A stretch of DNA of 64,000 nucleotides from Sphingomonas yabuuchiae (GTDB taxonomy: Bacteria > Pseudomonadota > Alphaproteobacteria > Sphingomonadales > Sphingomonadaceae): the NCBI RefSeq assembly GCF_014199595.1, contig NZ_JACHNX010000001.1, positions 248,001 through 312,000 of the forward strand. The letters run 5' to 3'. This document shows positions 61,131 through 64,000 of this stretch, in pieces. Made by a program: the position numbers and the translations under genes. Within the stretch, counting starts at the first letter, position 1. The number at the start of each line of letters is the position of its first letter. Below the pieces are notes generated by a model. It was not told where the DNA came from. It worked only from the letters and a program-made list of their open reading frames with translations, and did not search any database.

Positions 61131-61264
61131 GACGGATAACGAGGATGGCTTCTTTGAGTGTGTGGAGCGCACACGCTCGACAACGTACGGAAAGGGTAGG
61201 CGAGGCTCACATCGCAAAAGTCCTGCGTTTAGCCGCACGACAAAAGTAAAATTGCGTCATCGCG

Positions 61265-61357
61265 ATTGTGGTTGTCATCGTCGATCGACATCGCTAGGGC
61301 CGTCGACGGGCCACGCGGTCCCAACGCCGCGCGTGCTCTCTGTGAGGAGAGTCTTAA
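61265..61357 (+). promoter_or_regulatory. serC: serC leader with ribosome-binding-site hairpin (serC-motif-like)
   Basis: The leader of serC folds into GC-rich hairpins. CACGCG pairs with CGCGTG (61309-61335 region), then CTCTC pairs with GAGAG around loop TGTGAG, which holds GAGGAG, the likely Shine-Dalgarno. Alphaproteobacterial serC leaders are known to carry a conserved structured motif (serC RNA); here the assignment is by position and structure, not by an alignment. Confidence 0.45.
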
Positions 61358-62512
61358 ATGACTGATTTGAATACCGCTGACGCCACTCTTGCGCCCGCGA
61401 AGCCCGCCACCAAACCGGCGCGTCCCTATTTCTCCAGCGGCCCCTGCGCCAAGCCTCCCGGTTGGGAAGCAGCCAAGCTCGCGACGGACAGCCTCGGCCG
61501 TTCGCATCGCTCGAAGATCGGCAAGCAGCGGCTGCAATATTGCATCGACCTGATGCGCGAGCTGCTCAAGCTGCCCGACACCCACCGCATCGGCATCGTC
61601 CCCGGCTCCGACACCGGCGCGTTCGAGATGGCGATGTGGACCATGCTGGGCGCGCGCCCCGTCACCACGCTTGCCTGGGAAAGCTTCGGCGAGGGCTGGG
61701 TGACCGACGCGGTCAAGCAGCTGAAGCTCGATCCCACCGTCCTGCGCGCCGATTACGGCCAGATCGCGGACCTGGATGCGGTCGACTGGTCGAACGACGT
61801 GCTCTTCACTTGGAACGGCACCACCTCGGGCGTGCGCGTGCCGAATGGCGACTGGATCGCCGACGACCGTCAGGGCCTGTCCTTCGCCGACGCGACCAGC
61901 GCGGTGTTCGCCTATGACCTGCCCTGGGACAAGATCGATGTCGCGACCTTCTCGTGGCAGAAGGTGCTGGGCGGCGAGGGTGCGCATGGCGTCCTGATCC
62001 TGGGGCCCCGTGCGGTCGAGCGTCTGGAGACCTACACCCCCGCCTGGCCTCTCCCCAAGGTCTTCCGCCTGGTGTCGAAGGGCAAGCTGGCCGAGGGCGT
62101 GTTCAAGGGTGAGACGATCAACACGCCCTCGATGCTGGCCGTCGAGGACGCGATCCTCGCGCTCGAATGGGGCAAGGGGCTGGGTGGTGCTGAGGCGCTG
62201 ATCAGGCGTTCGGATGCCAATGCGGCGGCCCTTAACAAAATCGTCGAGGAGCGCGACTGGCTCGGCCATCTGGCGGCCGATCCGGCGATCCGTTCGACCA
62301 CCAGCGTCTGCCTGACGGTCGAGGGTGCGGACGAGGCGGTCATCAAGAAGATGGCCTCGCTGCTCGAAGCCGAAGGCGCGGCCTATGACGTGGCGGGCTA
62401 CCGCGACGCGCCCGCTGGCCTGCGCATCTGGTGCGGCGCCACGGTCGAAACCGCCGATATCGAAGCGCTCGGCCCCTGGCTCGACTGGGCCTACGCAACC
62501 GCCAAGGCCTGA
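61358..62512 (+). CDS. serC: Phosphoserine aminotransferase
   Basis: 384 residues, ATG at 61358 after GAGGAGAG. Class V PLP aminotransferase. 'RPYFSSGPCAKPPGWEAAKL' and 'GRSHRSKIGKQRLQYCIDLMRELLKLPDTHRIGIVPGSDTGAFEMAMW' are typical of the long alphaproteobacterial SerC. The PLP lysine is in 'ATFSWQKVLGGEGAHGVLIL'. It makes phosphoserine from phosphohydroxypyruvate and glutamate. It is followed by serA, as in many alphaproteobacteria. Confidence 0.95.
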   Translation: MTDLNTADATLAPAKPATKPARPYFSSGPCAKPPGWEAAKLATDSLGRSHRSKIGKQRLQYCIDLMRELLKLPDTHRIGIVPGSDTGAFEMAMWTMLGARPVTTLAWESFGEGWVTDAVKQLKLDPTVLRADYGQIADLDAVDWSNDVLFTWNGTTSGVRVPNGDWIADDRQGLSFADATSAVFAYDLPWDKIDVATFSWQKVLGGEGAHGVLILGPRAVERLETYTPAWPLPKVFRLVSKGKLAEGVFKGETINTPSMLAVEDAILALEWGKGLGGAEALIRRSDANAAALNKIVEERDWLGHLAADPAIRSTTSVCLTVEGADEAVIKKMASLLEAEGAAYDVAGYRDAPAGLRIWCGATVETADIEALGPWLDWAYATAKA

Positions 62513-62521
62513 CCTTTCAAA

Positions 62522-62632
62522 GCCCTCTCCCCTTTGGGGAGAGGGTTGGGTGAGGGGCGATGCTGGGCCATCGGCGCGTGTGTCGCCAAGCCCCAACCCC
62601 TCACCCCGACCCTCTCCCCAAAGGGGAGAGGG
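62522..62632. repeat. REPIN-like palindrome inside the serC-serA operon
   Basis: Perfect end hairpins: CCCTCTCCCC ... GGGGAGAGGG at 62523-62545 and CCCTCTCCCC-AAA-GGGGAGAGGG at 62610-62632. Inner arms GGGTGAGGGG and CCCCTCACCC. A third arm type of the same general design as families B and D. It separates two genes that normally form one operon. Confidence 0.85.
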
Positions 62633-62683
62633 AGCATTGCTTCTCTGCGCCTACGCGCGCCCCAATTTCCCGGAGCTTTCCTC

Positions 62684-64000
62684 ATGCCCAAAGTTCTCAT
62701 CAGCGACAAAATGGACCCCAAAGCCGCCCAGATCTTCCGCGAGCGCGGGGTCGAGGTCGACGAAATCACCGGCAAGACGCCCGAAGAGCTGAAGGCGATC
62801 ATCGGCGAATATGACGGTCTGGCGATCCGCAGCTCGACAAAGGTCACAAAGGAGATCCTGGAGCACGCGACGAACCTGAAGGTCGTCGGCCGCGCCGGGA
62901 TCGGCGTCGATAATGTCGACATCCCCGCCGCCAGCGCCAAGGGCGTGGTGGTGATGAACACGCCGTTCGGCAACTCGATCACCACCGCCGAACACGCCAT
63001 CGCCCTGATGTTCGCACTCGCCCGCCAGCTGCCCGAGGCCGATGCCTCGACCCAGGCCGGCAAGTGGGAGAAGAACCGCTTCATGGGCGTCGAGCTGACG
63101 TCGAAGACGCTGGGCCTGATCGGTGCGGGCAATATCGGCTCGATCGTCGCCGACCGCGCGCTGGGGCTTCGCATGAAGGTCGTCGCCTTCGATCCCTTCC
63201 TGACGCCGGAGCGTGCGCTGGAAATGGGCGTCGAGAAGGTGACGCTGGACGAGCTGCTCGCCCGCGCCGACTTCATCACGCTGCACACCCCGCTGACCGA
63301 CCAGACCCGCAACATCCTGTCGGCGGAAAATCTCGCCAAGACCAAGAAGGGCGTGCGCATCATCAACTGCGCGCGCGGCGGCCTGATCGACGAGGATGCG
63401 CTGAAGGCAGGGCTCGATTCGGGCCATATCGGCGGCGCGGCGCTCGACGTGTTCAAAGTCGAACCGGCCAAGGAAAGCCCGCTGTTCGGCACGCCCAACT
63501 TCATCTCGACTCCGCATCTGGGCGCCTCGACCACCGAAGCGCAGGTCAATGTCGCGATCCAGGTCGCCGAGCAGCTGGCCGATTTCCTGGTCTCGGGCGG
63601 CGTCACCAACGCGCTCAACATGCCCAGCCTGACCGCCGAGGAAGCGCCCAAGCTGAAGCCCTACATGGCGCTGGCCGAAAAGCTCGGCTCGCTGGTCGGC
63701 CAGCTGTCGCATGGCGCGGTGACCGGCATCGCGATCGAGGCGGAGGGGGCCGCCGCCGCGCTCAACCTCAAGCCGATCACGGGCGCCGTGCTGGCGGGCT
63801 TCATGCGCGTCCATTCGGACACGGTGAACATGGTCAACGCGCCGTTCCTCGCCAAGGAGCGCGGGCTCGACGTGCGCGAAGTGCGTCATGACCGCGAGGG
63901 CGATTACCACACGCTGGTCCGCGTGACGGTGACGACGGCGGACGGCGAGCGCTCGGTCGCGGGCACGCTGTTCGGCGATCAGGCCCCGCGCCTGGTCGAA
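62684..64000 (+). CDS. serA: D-3-phosphoglycerate dehydrogenase (3' partial)
   Basis: 439 residues are visible before the right edge; a full alphaproteobacterial SerA has about 525. Starts 'MPKVLISDKMDPKAAQIF'. 'GRAGIGVDNVDIPAASAKG' and 'GLIGAGNIGSIVADRALGL' (NAD-binding G-x-G-x-x-G), catalytic Arg in 'INCARGGLIDEDAL', Glu in 'DVFKVEPAKESPLF' and His in 'ISTPHLGASTTEAQ' are all present. After ~320 comes the extra (ASB) domain of the long type ('LAEKLGSLVGQLSHGAVTGIAIE'). The regulatory ACT domain lies beyond the window. First step of serine synthesis from 3-phosphoglycerate. Confidence 0.95.
   Translation, partial: MPKVLISDKMDPKAAQIFRERGVEVDEITGKTPEELKAIIGEYDGLAIRSSTKVTKEILEHATNLKVVGRAGIGVDNVDIPAASAKGVVVMNTPFGNSITTAEHAIALMFALARQLPEADASTQAGKWEKNRFMGVELTSKTLGLIGAGNIGSIVADRALGLRMKVVAFDPFLTPERALEMGVEKVTLDELLARADFITLHTPLTDQTRNILSAENLAKTKKGVRIINCARGGLIDEDALKAGLDSGHIGGAALDVFKVEPAKESPLFGTPNFISTPHLGASTTEAQVNVAIQVAEQLADFLVSGGVTNALNMPSLTAEEAPKLKPYMALAEKLGSLVGQLSHGAVTGIAIEAEGAAAALNLKPITGAVLAGFMRVHSDTVNMVNAPFLAKERGLDVREVRHDREGDYHTLVRVTVTTADGERSVAGTLFGDQAPRLVE

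Larger units (their letters stand above)
61045..61357. promoter_or_regulatory. Divergent region between DUF2975 and serC
   Basis: 313 bases without a supported gene. Left part: AT-rich operator-like sequences AATATCGATATT (61069-61080, perfect palindrome), TCGAATATCG (61094) and AAATCGATAT (61121). Right part: a leader before serC with hairpins, including CTCTC-TGTGAG-GAGAG (61336-61351) that covers the ribosome-binding site. A short frame at 61117-61365 looks spurious. Confidence 0.6.

Noticed and set aside
61117-61365. 82-codon open frame between DUF2975 and serC
   Set aside because: It covers the operator-like and leader region and overlaps the serC start; the translation is Arg/Ser-rich without a family and there is no good ribosome-binding site.

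Overview
This 64 kb window is GC-rich chromosomal DNA from an alphaproteobacterium, most likely Sphingomonas or a close relative in the Sphingomonadales. This rests on recognising families, not on a database search. The markers are the tail end of a gene-transfer-agent-type tail cassette ending in DUF2793, an EipA/DUF1134 protein, a TonB-dependent receptor, an OmpA-like protein with a long proline linker, an alphaproteobacterial SerC-SerA pair, and a HAD pyrimidine 5'-nucleotidase coupled to dapD.

Layout. 1-5451: last five genes of a phage-tail/GTA-like cassette (the first is cut by the window edge). 5.5-13.7 kb: OmpA-like protein with a strong terminator, nicotinate phosphoribosyltransferase, a DUF3857/transglutaminase exported protein, a CPA1 cation/proton antiporter, an FMN reductase, a VIT transporter and tRNA-Ser(GCT). 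14-23.9 kb: EipA, dihydroorotase with a small coupled NIF3/CutA-like protein, YgfZ, a damaged PilZ gene, a Gfo/Idh/MocA oxidoreductase, a PAS hybrid histidine kinase and an MBL hydrolase. 24-29.5 kb: aspartyl protease-TPR protein, TonB receptor, a 59-residue basic protein, PRTase and VOC protein. 29.7-37.2 kb: a coupled MFS-phosphoesterase-ArsB/NhaD operon, threonine synthase, SDR, a DUF2238 membrane protein and a dienelactone hydrolase. 37.3-39.8 kb: three overlapping TadE/TadG-type genes. 39.8-44.2 kb: ABC-F ATPase, then PepSY protein-response regulator-histidine kinase. 44.5-49.5 kb: luciferase-like oxidoreductase, a lipidated autotransporter-like subtilase, and HAD nucleotidase-DapD. 50-56.7 kb: osmoprotectant ABC importer, class II FBPase, CPBP protease, ABC-2 exporter and DsbA. 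56.7-64 kb: M48 protease, LOG family, extensin-like lipoprotein, HTH-DUF2975 pair, SerC, and SerA (cut by the right edge).

The most unusual content is intergenic. At least four families of palindromic repeats (REP/REPIN-like) sit mostly between convergent genes. Some are nested inside others. Two copies at 25.8 and 44.3 kb differ by paired, compensatory base changes in their hairpins. One insert at 49655-49718 can fold into a perfect three-way junction. No RAYT transposase, insertion sequence, integrase or CRISPR array was seen in the window. The coding content is otherwise mostly conserved housekeeping, envelope and transport genes, with no clear defence or biosynthetic island.
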